Assembly (NCBI GenBank): GCA_902794395.1
Contig: CADBHB010000001.1
Location: 1-64,000 of the forward strand
Length of the DNA stretch: 64,000 bases
Direction: 5' to 3'
Source of the DNA: an uncultured Ruminococcus sp.
GTDB lineage: Bacteria; Bacillota; Clostridia; Oscillospirales; Acutalibacteraceae
This document shows positions 48,451-57,734 of this stretch, in pieces. The translations under genes were made by a program, and so were the position numbers. Under the pieces are notes generated by a model. That model was not told the DNA's origin. It did not search any database and saw only the letters and a list, made by a program, of their open reading frames with translations. The first letter of the stretch is position 1; every line of letters starts with the position of its first letter.

Positions 48451-50115
48451 ATGTTAAAGACCTTATACATAGAAAACATAGCCGTTATCGAAAAAACCTC
48501 GATCGACTTCTCGCGGGGGCTCAACGTGCTCACGGGCGAAACAGGCGCGGGAAAAAGTATCATCATCGACGCTATAAACGCCGTTTTGGGGCAGCGCACC
48601 TCAAAGGACATCATCCGCACCGGCGAGAGCAGCGCCTTTGTCAGCGCTCAGTTCGAGGATGTAGGTCCCGCCGTCGCCGCAAAGCTGTCGGAGCTGGGCT
48701 TCGACCTCGAGGACGACGTTCTCATCATCCAGCGCAGCCTTAGTCAAAGCGGCAAAAGCGCCTGCAAAATCAACGGCAGACCCGCCACGGTATCAATGCT
48801 GCGCGCGCTGGGCAGCAGCCTTATCAACATCCACGGACAACATGAGAGCTACGAGCTCTTTTCCGCCGACACCCATCTGGGCTACATCGACAGCTACGGC
48901 GGCACCGGGCTTCAGCTTGACGCCTACCGACAGGCGTACAGCGAGTTTAAAGTTCTTCAAAAGAAATTAAGAGAGGCAAATTCCGACGAAAGCGAGCGTC
49001 TGCGCGAGATAGACCTGCTGCAATTCCAGTCAAAGGAGCTTTTTGACGCCGACGTGCGACCCGGCGAGGAGGAAGCGCTTGAAGCCGAACGCGCGGCGCT
49101 GCTCAATTATGAAAAGATCGCCTCGTTATTAAATAAAGCCAAGCGTATGCTCGAGGGCGAGGACACGGTAGGAGGCGCCGAGGCTGTGGACATCGCCGCG
49201 ACCGCCATTAGGAACGCCGCGTCCTACAACCCCGAATACGAGGCGCTGGGCAACGATTTGACCGATATTTATTACAACCTCCGCGACTGCCTTGAAGGCA
49301 TCGGCGACGCCATCGACGACCTCGAAAGCGATCCCCTGCGGTTGGAGGAGATAGAGGAGCGGCTCGACCTGCTCAACCGTCTTACCCGCAAATACGACCG
49401 TCCCGCGGATGAGCTGCCGGCTCTCGCCGAGCAAATGCAGGCTCGGCTGGAGGAGCTGCTCAACTACGACCGCAGCCGCGACGAGCTTATCGACGCCTGC
49501 TCCGCCGCCAAGGAAAAGGCGCTCTCGCTCGCAGACGAGCTCAGCCGCAGGCGCAAGGAGGCGGCGGGGGTATTTGCCGCCAAGGTCAGGGAGGAAATGC
49601 GTTTTCTCAATATGCCCAACGTGGAGCTCATCCCTCAGTTCCAAACCACGGAGCTGACTCCCGACGGCGTCGACAAGGCGGAGCTGCTCATATCCGCCAA
49701 TCCGGGCGAGACCCCCAGACCCGTTGCTAAGATTGCCTCGGGCGGCGAGCTGTCGCGCATGATGCTCGCCATCAAGACCGTGCTTGCCGCCACCGACGAC
49801 GTTGGCACCCTTATTTTCGACGAGGTCGACACGGGCATCTCGGGCTCAGCCGCCGAAAAGGTAGGCTTGAAGCTCCGCGAGGTGTCCCGCGACAGTCAGG
49901 TGCTGTGCGTCACGCATCAGGCTCAAATCGCCGCTTTGGCAAATCACCACTATCTTATCGACAAGCGCGTGGAGCAGGGTAGGACCTTCACCGTCGTCAC
50001 CCCGCTTGACCGCGACGCCCGCATCAACGAGCTGGCGCGCATCATCGGCGGCGTGAACATCACCCGCGCGGCGCTCTCACACGCGGAGGATATGCTCCGC
50101 GAGGCAGAGAGCTGA
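48451..50115 (+). CDS. recN: DNA repair protein RecN
   Basis: The 554-residue SMC-like ATPase acts early in double-strand-break repair. Walker A is LTGETGAGKSIIIDAI near residue 28; a long central coiled coil (about 150-370) is followed by the signature IASGGELSRMMLAIK and Walker B GTLIFDEVDTGISG. It follows argR with 19 nt and only a weak ribosome site. The argR-recN order is typical of Firmicutes. Confidence 0.96.
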   Translation: MLKTLYIENIAVIEKTSIDFSRGLNVLTGETGAGKSIIIDAINAVLGQRTSKDIIRTGESSAFVSAQFEDVGPAVAAKLSELGFDLEDDVLIIQRSLSQSGKSACKINGRPATVSMLRALGSSLINIHGQHESYELFSADTHLGYIDSYGGTGLQLDAYRQAYSEFKVLQKKLREANSDESERLREIDLLQFQSKELFDADVRPGEEEALEAERAALLNYEKIASLLNKAKRMLEGEDTVGGAEAVDIAATAIRNAASYNPEYEALGNDLTDIYYNLRDCLEGIGDAIDDLESDPLRLEEIEERLDLLNRLTRKYDRPADELPALAEQMQARLEELLNYDRSRDELIDACSAAKEKALSLADELSRRRKEAAGVFAAKVREEMRFLNMPNVELIPQFQTTELTPDGVDKAELLISANPGETPRPVAKIASGGELSRMMLAIKTVLAATDDVGTLIFDEVDTGISGSAAEKVGLKLREVSRDSQVLCVTHQAQIAALANHHYLIDKRVEQGRTFTVVTPLDRDARINELARIIGGVNITRAALSHAEDMLREAES

Positions 50116-50176
50116 CACCCTTGCCGACCTATGCACAGCGCAAAATCAACTTATACAACGAAAGGAGCGATATAGT

Positions 50177-52222
50177 TTGAAGCTATGGACAGTATCTCCG
50201 TTTGACAAAAACGAAGCCACCATCATACAAAATCAATACGGACTGCCGGGCATAATCGCTATGTTGCTCCAGATACGGGGCATCACCACCCGCGAGGAGA
50301 TCACGGATTTTCTGCAAAACGAAAGCGAGATCGCCTCTCCCTTTGAAATCAAGGATATGGACAAAGCCTGCTTGCGCGTCAGGGCGGCGCTCGAGCGCGG
50401 CGAGTTCATCTGTGTTTACGGCGACTACGACGCCGACGGCGTCACCTCCACCGCGCTGCTCTACTCCTATCTGGATGCCGTAGGCGCTCGTGTGATGTAT
50501 TACATCCCTTCGCGTGAGGCCGAGGGCTACGGCATGAACCTCCACGCCGTAGATAAGCTGCGCGAAAAGGGCGTAAACCTTATAATAACCGTAGACAACG
50601 GCGTCGCCGCCATCGAGGAGATAGCCTACGCCAAAAGTCTGGGCATCGACACCGTCGTCACCGACCACCACATGCCGCTGGGCGAGCTGCCCGACGCCTG
50701 CGCGGTAGTCGATCTGCACCGCGCCGACTGTCCGTCGCGCTTCAAGCAGCTCTCGGGAGTCGGCGTAGCCTTCAAGCTGATAATGGCGCTTGAGGGCGAA
50801 TACTGCGACGCCGACAGCCTGCTCGACAACTATTCCGATCTGCTCAGTCTGGGCACCATAGGCGACATAGTCGAGCTGCGCGGCGAAAACCGCGTCTTTG
50901 TCAAGCGCGGCCTTCAAAGTCTGATGAACACGGATCGCACCGGACTGCGGGCGCTCATAATCAACGCCGGACTTCTGGGCAAAACCATCACCGCGGGCAA
51001 CGTTTCCTTTACGCTGGTGCCGCGCATAAACGCCGTCGGCAGACTGGGGCTTTCGGGCAAATCCGTGGAGCTGCTGCTGACCGACGACGAAGCCGAGGCG
51101 AGTGAGATCGCCGCCGGCATGGGCTACGACAACGCCGAGCGCCAGCAGATAGAACGCGACATCATCAATAAAATAGACGAACGCATACAGCGCGACCCGA
51201 CGCTCGTTATGGATAAGATCATCGTCATCGACGGCGAGGGCTGGCACCAGGGCGTTGTGGGGATAGTCGCCTCACGCATACGCGAAATCTACGGCAAGCC
51301 CGCCATAGTTATCTCGCGCGACGGCGAGTTCGCCAAGGGTTCCGGCAGAAGCATCGAGGGCTTTGCGCTCTGCGACGCCGTGGACGCCTGCGGCGACCTG
51401 CTCACCCACTACGGCGGCCACCCTATGGCGGTCGGTCTGTCGCTGCGCTCCGACGACATAGGGGCGTTCCGTGAAAGAATCAACGATTACGCCGACCGCA
51501 TGGGCGATATGCCCTTCGATCGGCTCAGGATAGACTGCAAGATCAAGCCCTCCTCGATTTCAGTGGACCTGGTGCGGGAGCTTTCCTATTTGCAGCCCTA
51601 CGGCGCGGGCAATCCCACGCCCGTGTTCGGGTTGTATCAAATGACCCTTACAAATATTATTCCTTTATCGAACAATAAGCACCTCCGTCTGGTGCTCAAC
51701 AACCGAGGCACCACCATTTCGGCTATGCTTTTTTCCACCTCTGCCGAAGAATTCCCCTATGTTAAAGGGGATGTGCTCGACGTTGCCGTGACCCTCGACC
51801 TAAACACCTACAACGGCGTGACAAACGTTTCCGTTATCGCCAAGGATCTCAAGTCAGCGGGTGAGGATATGCAGGCTATGCTCTCAAGCCGACGGGCGTA
51901 CGAGAGCTTTTGCCGCGGCAGAGAGCTGCCGCGCGAGCAGCTTGCTCAGCTATATCCCGACCGCGGCGCTTTCGCCCTGCTCTACCGCTACCTGCGCGAC
52001 AGCGGCGGCTGCTTCGCCCCTGTTGAAACGCTGGTGCACAAGCTCGGCGGACGGCTGTCCTACGGCAAGATACGCGTCGCGCTTGAGGCGATGAACGAGC
52101 TGGGGCTTGTGGAGATACACGAGGGACTCAGATCCACCCGCATCACTCTGCGCCGCGTCAACGGCAAGGTCGATCTCGAAAGCGCGCGCATCATCAAGAA
52201 ACTCAGAGAGGTACTGTCATGA
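50177..52222 (+). CDS. recJ: Single-stranded-DNA-specific exonuclease RecJ
   Basis: The 681-residue exonuclease degrades single-stranded DNA 5' to 3' in recombination and repair. The DHH domain shows VYGDYDADGVTSTALL and VTDHHMPLGELPDACAVV; the DHHA1 part shows GRSIEGFALCDAVDAC and HYGGHPMAVGLSL; an OB fold and an added C-terminal winged-helix-like region of about 110 residues follow. The start is TTG 50177, 9 nt after AAAGGAG; no ATG fits the family N-terminus. It overlaps relA by 4 nt. Confidence 0.95.
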   Translation: MKLWTVSPFDKNEATIIQNQYGLPGIIAMLLQIRGITTREEITDFLQNESEIASPFEIKDMDKACLRVRAALERGEFICVYGDYDADGVTSTALLYSYLDAVGARVMYYIPSREAEGYGMNLHAVDKLREKGVNLIITVDNGVAAIEEIAYAKSLGIDTVVTDHHMPLGELPDACAVVDLHRADCPSRFKQLSGVGVAFKLIMALEGEYCDADSLLDNYSDLLSLGTIGDIVELRGENRVFVKRGLQSLMNTDRTGLRALIINAGLLGKTITAGNVSFTLVPRINAVGRLGLSGKSVELLLTDDEAEASEIAAGMGYDNAERQQIERDIINKIDERIQRDPTLVMDKIIVIDGEGWHQGVVGIVASRIREIYGKPAIVISRDGEFAKGSGRSIEGFALCDAVDACGDLLTHYGGHPMAVGLSLRSDDIGAFRERINDYADRMGDMPFDRLRIDCKIKPSSISVDLVRELSYLQPYGAGNPTPVFGLYQMTLTNIIPLSNNKHLRLVLNNRGTTISAMLFSTSAEEFPYVKGDVLDVAVTLDLNTYNGVTNVSVIAKDLKSAGEDMQAMLSSRRAYESFCRGRELPREQLAQLYPDRGAFALLYRYLRDSGGCFAPVETLVHKLGGRLSYGKIRVALEAMNELGLVEIHEGLRSTRITLRRVNGKVDLESARIIKKLREVLS

Positions 52223-54414
52223 GCAAATTTTCCCATGTTGCACACTATCAGGATTTTAACGAGCTGCTGGGCATAATTTCAAAGTCGGGCGGCTCATATG
52301 ATATGGAAAAAATCGAGTCTGCGTACCGCTTTGCAGAGGCGTCACACGGCGACCAGCGCCGCGTGTCCGGCATACCGTACATCCTGCATCCCACCTCGGT
52401 CGCCTGCATCGTAGCCGAGCTGGGCATGGACACCGACAGCATCTGCGGAGCGCTGCTGCACGACGTGGTGGAGGACACCCCCGTCATGCTCGACGAGATA
52501 CGCAGGCGCTTCGGCAACGACGTCGCCAAGCTGATCGACGGCGTCACCAAGATCTCCAAAATCCCATATTCCACTCGCGAGGAGCAGCAGGCTGAAAACA
52601 TCCGCAAAATGCTCATCGCCATGGCGGACGACATCCGCGTAATCATCATCAAGCTGGCAGACCGCCTGCACAATATGCGCACCATGGACTGTATGCCCGA
52701 GCAAAAGCGCCGCGACAAGTCCGTGGAGAATATGCAGGTCTACGCGCCCATCGCTCACCGCCTCGGTATCAAAACCGTAAAGGAGGAGCTTGAGGACCGT
52801 TCGCTGCAATACCTCGATCCCGTAGGCTACAAGGAGATCGAGGACGCCCTGCTGCTCAACGAGGAGGAGCGCCAGCGCTTTATCGAGTCCATCAAGACCC
52901 AGATCCTCGAAAAGACCCGCGGCACCATACCGAACGTTTACATCAGCGGCAGGGTCAAAAGCGTCAACAGCATCTATCGCAAGACCATAATGCGCAACCA
53001 GAGCATCAACGATATTTTCGACGTTTTCGCGGTGCGCGTCATAGTTGACAACGTTTCCGACTGCTACAACGTGCTGGGCGTGGTGCACGACATTTTTAAG
53101 CCGATACCAAACCGCTTTAAGGACTATATCTCCATGCCCAAGCAGAATATGTACCAGAGCCTGCACACCACCGTGCTCGACAACAAGGCGATCCCCTTTG
53201 AGGTGCAGATACGCACCTGGGAGATGCACTACACCGCCGAATACGGAATCGCGGCGCACTGGAAATACAAGCTGGGCATGGGCGCCGACGCCAAGGGCGG
53301 CGACCGCGTCAGCCAAAACATCGAGAAGGTCAAGCGCATGATCCTCGACCAGCTCGAAACCGAGGACGCCACCGACATCGCGCGGAACATCCGCAACGAC
53401 CTCGGCGAAAACGAGGTCTACGTGTTCACCCCCAAGGGCGACGTAATCAGCCTGCCGCGCGGCTCCACACCTATCGACCTGGCGTATCTGATCCATACGC
53501 AGGTCGGACACCGCATGGTGGGCGCGAAGATAAACGGCAAGATAGTGCCCATTGACCACGTGCTCAAAACTGGCGAGATCTGCGAGATCATCACCCAAAA
53601 GGAAGAGCACCCCAACCGCGCGTGGCTCGACATCTGCAAGACCGCCTCGGCAAAATCCAAGATACGCGTTTGGTTCAAGCACGAAAAGCGCGACGAAAAC
53701 ATAATCGAGGGCAAGCAGATAGTAGACCGTGAGTTCAAGCGTCAGGGCATGAACCTCAACGACGAGGAGATGGCGGAATTTTTCGGTAACATCAGCATGA
53801 AAAAGCAGTACAACACCCTCGACGACTTCTACGCGGCGGTGGGCTACGGCGGAATCCAGCTTTGGAAGATCATGCCTCGCATCAAGGAGGAGTACCAGAA
53901 GAAATACGCCGCCGACGTCGAGAGCATCAAGGTGCCGCCCGCGCCCGTAAAACGCAAGCGCGCGCTGTCGGGCGTCATAATCGAGGGCAACGACGACGTG
54001 CTGGTCAAGTTTTCCAACTGCTGCAACCCGCTGCCGGGTGACGAGATCATCGGTTACATCACCCGCGGCTACGGCGTTTCCATACACAAGCGCGACTGTA
54101 CCAATGTGCCCAAGGACCTCAACGACAGCGAGGAGCCTGAGCGCTGGGTCTCCGCGCACTGGGAGAATGAAGCGGGCGAGGCGTTCCGCAGTACCTTGCA
54201 GATAATCGCCGTCGACCGCACCGGGCTGCTGGCTGATCTCACCATCCAGCTCTCGAATATGCATATATTCATACACACCTTCAACTCCCGCGAGCTTAAA
54301 AACGGCAGGGCGCAGATAACCGTAACCATCGACGTAGCGGGCAGAGATCACCTGCGCGGCGTTATTTCGCGCCTGTCCGACATCAACGGCATAGAGGAGA
54401 TCAAGCGCGTATAG
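52219..54414 (+). CDS. rel: Bifunctional (p)ppGpp synthetase/hydrolase (Rel)
   Basis: The 731-residue enzyme makes and breaks (p)ppGpp, the stringent-response signal. In order: HD hydrolase domain (about 30-190, with SHGDQRRVSGIPYILHP and LLHDVVEDTPV), synthetase domain (about 235-350, VKSVNSIYRKT, YNVLGVVHDIF, YQSLHTTV), TGS domain (about 395-455, YVFTPKGDVISLPRG), zinc-finger/RRM region with NCCNPLPGDEIIGY, and a C-terminal ACT domain (about 655-731). All catalytic parts look intact. It is coupled to recJ by an ATGA overlap. Confidence 0.97.
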   Translation: MSKFSHVAHYQDFNELLGIISKSGGSYDMEKIESAYRFAEASHGDQRRVSGIPYILHPTSVACIVAELGMDTDSICGALLHDVVEDTPVMLDEIRRRFGNDVAKLIDGVTKISKIPYSTREEQQAENIRKMLIAMADDIRVIIIKLADRLHNMRTMDCMPEQKRRDKSVENMQVYAPIAHRLGIKTVKEELEDRSLQYLDPVGYKEIEDALLLNEEERQRFIESIKTQILEKTRGTIPNVYISGRVKSVNSIYRKTIMRNQSINDIFDVFAVRVIVDNVSDCYNVLGVVHDIFKPIPNRFKDYISMPKQNMYQSLHTTVLDNKAIPFEVQIRTWEMHYTAEYGIAAHWKYKLGMGADAKGGDRVSQNIEKVKRMILDQLETEDATDIARNIRNDLGENEVYVFTPKGDVISLPRGSTPIDLAYLIHTQVGHRMVGAKINGKIVPIDHVLKTGEICEIITQKEEHPNRAWLDICKTASAKSKIRVWFKHEKRDENIIEGKQIVDREFKRQGMNLNDEEMAEFFGNISMKKQYNTLDDFYAAVGYGGIQLWKIMPRIKEEYQKKYAADVESIKVPPAPVKRKRALSGVIIEGNDDVLVKFSNCCNPLPGDEIIGYITRGYGVSIHKRDCTNVPKDLNDSEEPERWVSAHWENEAGEAFRSTLQIIAVDRTGLLADLTIQLSNMHIFIHTFNSRELKNGRAQITVTIDVAGRDHLRGVISRLSDINGIEEIKRV

Positions 54415-54459
54415 CGGTGATTTCTTCAGTTTTCAATTTTTAACTTCTACGGAGGATTT

Positions 54460-54915
54460 ATGAAAGCCATACTCCAGCGCGTTACCCGCGCGGAAGTCAC
54501 CGTAGGCGGCGACTCCGTCGGTGCGATATATCAGGGCTTCCTGATCCTGCTCGGCGTAGCGCAGGGCGACGACCAAACCGAAGCGCGGGTGCTTGCCGAT
54601 AAAATCGCGGGACTGCGCGTGTTTACCGACCCGAACGACAAAATGAACCTCTCGCTCGCCGACATCGGCGGCGCGGTGCTGGTCATTTCCAACTTCACCC
54701 TCTGTGCCGACTGCTCCCACGGCAGACGTCCCAGCTTCATCGGCGCGGCGCGTCCCGAGACCGCCGAGCCGCTCTACGAGTTTTTCTGTGAAAGGCTGCG
54801 GCAAAACGGCGTAAAAAAGGTGGAGCAGGGCATATTCGGCGCGGATATGCAGGTCAGTCTGGTGAACGACGGACCTGTCACAATAGAAATCAACTCAAAG
54901 GATCTGAAAAGATGA
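54460..54915 (+). CDS. dtd: D-aminoacyl-tRNA deacylase
   Basis: The 151-residue enzyme removes D-amino acids from tRNA. Motifs are MKAILQRVTRAEVTVGG, LADKIAGLRVFTDPNDKMNLSL, the active-site SNFTLCADCSHGRRPSF (SQFTL-like) and NDGPVTIEI with the GP-VT segment. CGGAGG precedes the ATG. The rel-dtd order is common in Firmicutes, and the gene overlaps the next by ATGA. Confidence 0.96.
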   Translation: MKAILQRVTRAEVTVGGDSVGAIYQGFLILLGVAQGDDQTEARVLADKIAGLRVFTDPNDKMNLSLADIGGAVLVISNFTLCADCSHGRRPSFIGAARPETAEPLYEFFCERLRQNGVKKVEQGIFGADMQVSLVNDGPVTIEINSKDLKR

Positions 54916-55538
54916 TACAAGTTCAAATATACCCCGTAACCATGCTGCAAACCAACTGCTGCTATCTGCGGGACGAAAAAACCGGCAAAACCGCTGTTTC
55001 CGATCCGGGCGCACGCTCCAAGGCGCTTGAGGCGCAGATTGAAAGCGACGGCGGCAGGCTCGACTTCGTGCTGCTTACCCACGGTCACTACGACCACATC
55101 TGCTACGCCGGGCAGCTAGCCGACAAATACGGCGCCAAAATCGTCACAGGCAGGCACAACGCGCCGTTTTTGCGCGACACCTACCTCAACGGCACCCGCA
55201 ACCACGGCATCATTTTCACGCCCTTTGAAGCCGACATCCTGCTTGAGGACGGCGAGACCTTCTTTCTGGGCGAAACCGAGATCACCTACCTATACACCCC
55301 GGGCCACACCACGGGCTGCGGCGTCTTTATCTTTGATGATGTGATGCTCGCCGGCGATCTCATTTTCCGCGATTCCTACGGCAGGACCGACCTGCCCACC
55401 GGCAGCGACGAGCAGATGATCGACTCCATGCGCAGGATAAAGGCGCTCGAGGGCGACTACACTATTGTTCCGGGGCACGGACCTCTGACGGAGCTATCCT
55501 ACGAACGGCTGCACAATCCGCTGATGGGACGGCTGTAA
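54912..55538 (+). CDS. Metallo-beta-lactamase-fold hydrolase (GloB-like)
   Basis: The 208-residue protein has the metal motif THGHYDHICYAG (HxHxDH), a later His in TPGHTTGCGVF, an Asp in MLAGDLIFRDSYGRTDLP and the last His in VPGHGPLTE. It belongs to the small glyoxalase II-like hydrolases often found behind rel and dtd in clostridia; the substrate is not certain, with thioesters such as lactoylglutathione analogues one option. Confidence 0.88.
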   Translation: MIQVQIYPVTMLQTNCCYLRDEKTGKTAVSDPGARSKALEAQIESDGGRLDFVLLTHGHYDHICYAGQLADKYGAKIVTGRHNAPFLRDTYLNGTRNHGIIFTPFEADILLEDGETFFLGETEITYLYTPGHTTGCGVFIFDDVMLAGDLIFRDSYGRTDLPTGSDEQMIDSMRRIKALEGDYTIVPGHGPLTELSYERLHNPLMGRL

Positions 55539-55539
55539 T

Positions 55540-57003
55540 ATGGATCTTTACGTAAAAAACAACACCTTCTGGTTCGAATTGGAAAACCTCACCCGCGCCT
55601 TTTTCCCGAATGAGAAGATAACGGTGCACAGGGAGTTTTCCGAGATCATCGAACCGTTCATCTACACCGAGCTGGGCGAACTGGTCACGGTCAGGGTCAA
55701 GATAGGCGATTTCTTCGAGGAGCAAACCGCCGAGCCGGCCGATGACAACGCCAAAAACGAGCTGATAACCGTGCGGCTCCTTTATCGCATACTGGTGCGG
55801 CTGTGCGGCGTAGAGCTGCCGTGGGGCTTGCTGACGGGCGTGCGCCCGATAAAGCTGTTCCGCAGCATAAGCGAGAAAAGCGGCGGGGAAGAGGCGCGCC
55901 GACGCTTTCAAAACGATTACTTCGTAAGCGGCGAAAAAACCGAGCTCGCTGCACTCACCGAGAAAAACGAGCGCAAGATAATATCGCTATCTTCGCCCGA
56001 ATCTTTCAGCCTTTACGTCGGCGTCCCGTTTTGCCCCTCGCGGTGCAGCTACTGCTCCTTCGTAATGTCCTCAGTGGAGCGCGCCGAGAAGCTTATGGCG
56101 CCCTATGTGCGCCTGCTCTGCGAGGAGCTCAAGGTCACTGCGCAGATCGCCTCCGACCTCGGCCTGCGGCTCGAGAGCGTCTACTTCGGCGGCGGCACGC
56201 CCACCACCCTCTCAGCCGAGCAGCTCAACGAGGTGCTTGGCACGGTCAACCGCTGCTTTGATATGTCCTCCTGCCGCGAATTTACAGTTGAGGCAGGCAG
56301 ACCCGACACCATTGATACCGAGCGCCTTTTTGCTTTAAAAGAAAATAGCGTTGACCGAATAAGCATCAATCCTCAGACCCTCAGCGACTCCGTACTGCAA
56401 GCCATCGGCAGACGCCACACCGCGGGGCAGTTTCTCGACGCCTTCGCGCTGGCGCGGAAATGCGGCTTCGGCAACATCAACACCGACCTCATCGCGGGGC
56501 TGCCCACCGACACGCTGTCGGGCTTCAAAAACTCGCTTGATACCGTGCTGGAGCTGGGCGCGGAGTGCGTAACGGTGCACACCCTCTGCATGAAGCGCGC
56601 CGCAAGGCTCACCACCGAGGGCAAGTCCCTCAACAGGGAAGAGGCGCTTTTGACCCGCGAAATGCTCAACTACGCGCAGACCGTCCTAACCGGACAGGGG
56701 TACATCCCTTACTACCTCTACCGCCAGACGCGGATGGTTGGCAATCTTGAAAACGTCGGCTGGTCAAAGCGCGGGTATGAAAGTCTGTACAACGTCTTTG
56801 TTATGGACGAAACCCACACCATCCTTGGCTGCGGCTCGGGCGGGGTGACCAAGCTGAAAAATCAGGAAACGGGTTTTCTGAAACGGATATTCAATTTCAA
56901 ATACCCGTATGAATATATAGACAGATTTGAAGAAATGCTCAAAAGAAAAGCAGAAATATACACGTTTTACGGCAGTAATACGGTTGATTATTCGCATCAA
57001 TAG
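55540..57003 (+). CDS. hemZ: Radical-SAM coproporphyrinogen III dehydrogenase-like protein HemZ
   Basis: The 487-residue protein has an N-terminal domain of about 150 residues typical of HemZ and a radical-SAM domain with the cluster motif FCPSRCSYC (C165, C169, C172), YFGGGTPTTLSAEQLN, NSVDRISINPQTL and NINTDLIAGLPTDT. It is credited with oxygen-independent coproporphyrinogen oxidation, but clostridial members often occur without other heme genes and may be general radical-SAM enzymes. It starts 1 nt after the hydrolase stop. Confidence 0.9.
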   Translation: MDLYVKNNTFWFELENLTRAFFPNEKITVHREFSEIIEPFIYTELGELVTVRVKIGDFFEEQTAEPADDNAKNELITVRLLYRILVRLCGVELPWGLLTGVRPIKLFRSISEKSGGEEARRRFQNDYFVSGEKTELAALTEKNERKIISLSSPESFSLYVGVPFCPSRCSYCSFVMSSVERAEKLMAPYVRLLCEELKVTAQIASDLGLRLESVYFGGGTPTTLSAEQLNEVLGTVNRCFDMSSCREFTVEAGRPDTIDTERLFALKENSVDRISINPQTLSDSVLQAIGRRHTAGQFLDAFALARKCGFGNINTDLIAGLPTDTLSGFKNSLDTVLELGAECVTVHTLCMKRAARLTTEGKSLNREEALLTREMLNYAQTVLTGQGYIPYYLYRQTRMVGNLENVGWSKRGYESLYNVFVMDETHTILGCGSGGVTKLKNQETGFLKRIFNFKYPYEYIDRFEEMLKRKAEIYTFYGSNTVDYSHQ

Positions 57004-57012
57004 TGGTATAAT
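56984..57012 (+). promoter_or_regulatory. Promoter for the zinc-ribbon gene, inside the hemZ end
   Basis: TTGATT (56984-56989), 17 bp, TATAAT (57007-57012), 58 bp before the start at 57070. The -35 box lies within the last hemZ codons. Confidence 0.7.
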
Positions 57013-57069
57013 ACTACATGACACAATATAACCAAGGGCATGATATGCCGGCAAGGAAAGGTGATAACA

Positions 57070-57648
57070 ATGAAAAACTTTGACACAATCATCGGCGACG
57101 TAAAAGTGAACGCAAAGGCGGCAGCCTCTGCTGTTTCTCAGCAGGCGGCAAAGATCTATGACGCATCCAAGCACAGGATCTCCGCCGAGACCATCAAGCG
57201 TTCCATCGGCAAAAAGCTCATCGAGCTGGGCAAGCTGACCTACAAGGCTACCACCCAGGACGAGGATCTTGCCGAGGAGATCGCGAAGGTAGTTGAGGAG
57301 ATCACCGAACTCAAGCAGAACCTCGCTATCGTCAACGCGCACATCGCCTCCATCAAGAACCAGAAGATCTGTCCCGAGTGCGAAACAAAGGTAAGCAAGG
57401 AGAGCAAGTTCTGCAACATCTGCGGCTACAAGTTCGAGGACGAGGTCGCAGAGCCTGCCGAGGAAGCTGAAACAGCGGCGGAAGAAGCGGCAGAGGAGAC
57501 CTTGGAAGAGGTCAAGGAGGACGTAGCCGAGGCAAAGGCTGAGGCTGACGATATCGTTATCGCCGCCAATGACGCGGTCGAGGAGATCGCAGAGGACGCC
57601 GAGGCTTCCGTAGCCGACGCCGACGCTGCCGGGGACGCGGCAGAATAA
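57070..57648 (+). CDS. Zinc-ribbon protein with coiled coil and acidic Ala/Glu-rich tail
   Basis: The 192-residue protein has a helical N-terminal half (residues 1-95, TIIGDVKVNAKAAASAVSQQ, KSIGKKL-like repeat region), a zinc ribbon with two pairs of Cys (CPECETK and CNICGYK, about residues 101-119), and a 70-residue tail made almost wholly of Glu, Ala, Asp and Val. Charge and layout suggest a cytoplasmic scaffold or nucleoid-related protein, but the family is not recognised. The start at 57070 follows AAGGAAAGGTGA. The gene has its own promoter. Confidence 0.75.
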   Translation: MKNFDTIIGDVKVNAKAAASAVSQQAAKIYDASKHRISAETIKRSIGKKLIELGKLTYKATTQDEDLAEEIAKVVEEITELKQNLAIVNAHIASIKNQKICPECETKVSKESKFCNICGYKFEDEVAEPAEEAETAAEEAAEETLEEVKEDVAEAKAEADDIVIAANDAVEEIAEDAEASVADADAAGDAAE

Positions 57649-57671
57649 GCGCAAAACAAAGCATTTTTTCC

Positions 57672-57700
57672 GTAGGGGCGGCAGTTTTTGACGCCCCTAC
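57672..57700. repeat. Inverted repeat between zinc-ribbon and flippase genes
   Basis: GTAGGGGCG (57672-57680) and CGCCCCTAC (57692-57700) form a perfect 9-bp stem with an 11-nt T-rich loop. There is no U-tract after it, so it is an extragenic palindrome or weak terminator. I recall this GTAGGGGCG palindrome type as frequent in intergenic DNA of gut clostridia, but that is not shown by this window. Confidence 0.65.
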
Positions 57701-57734
57701 AGGTTTGTCATAACTACAATACAGGTGATTGAAT

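Noticed and set aside
52342..54351. 669-codon open frame antisense to rel
   Set aside because: It mirrors a strongly conserved gene; G/C-rich third positions keep the opposite frame free of stops. No ribosome site and only low-complexity Val/Asp/His-rich product.
55540..57003. A heme biosynthesis operon
   Set aside because: Only the HemZ-like gene is present; neighbours belong to stringent response and tRNA proofreading.
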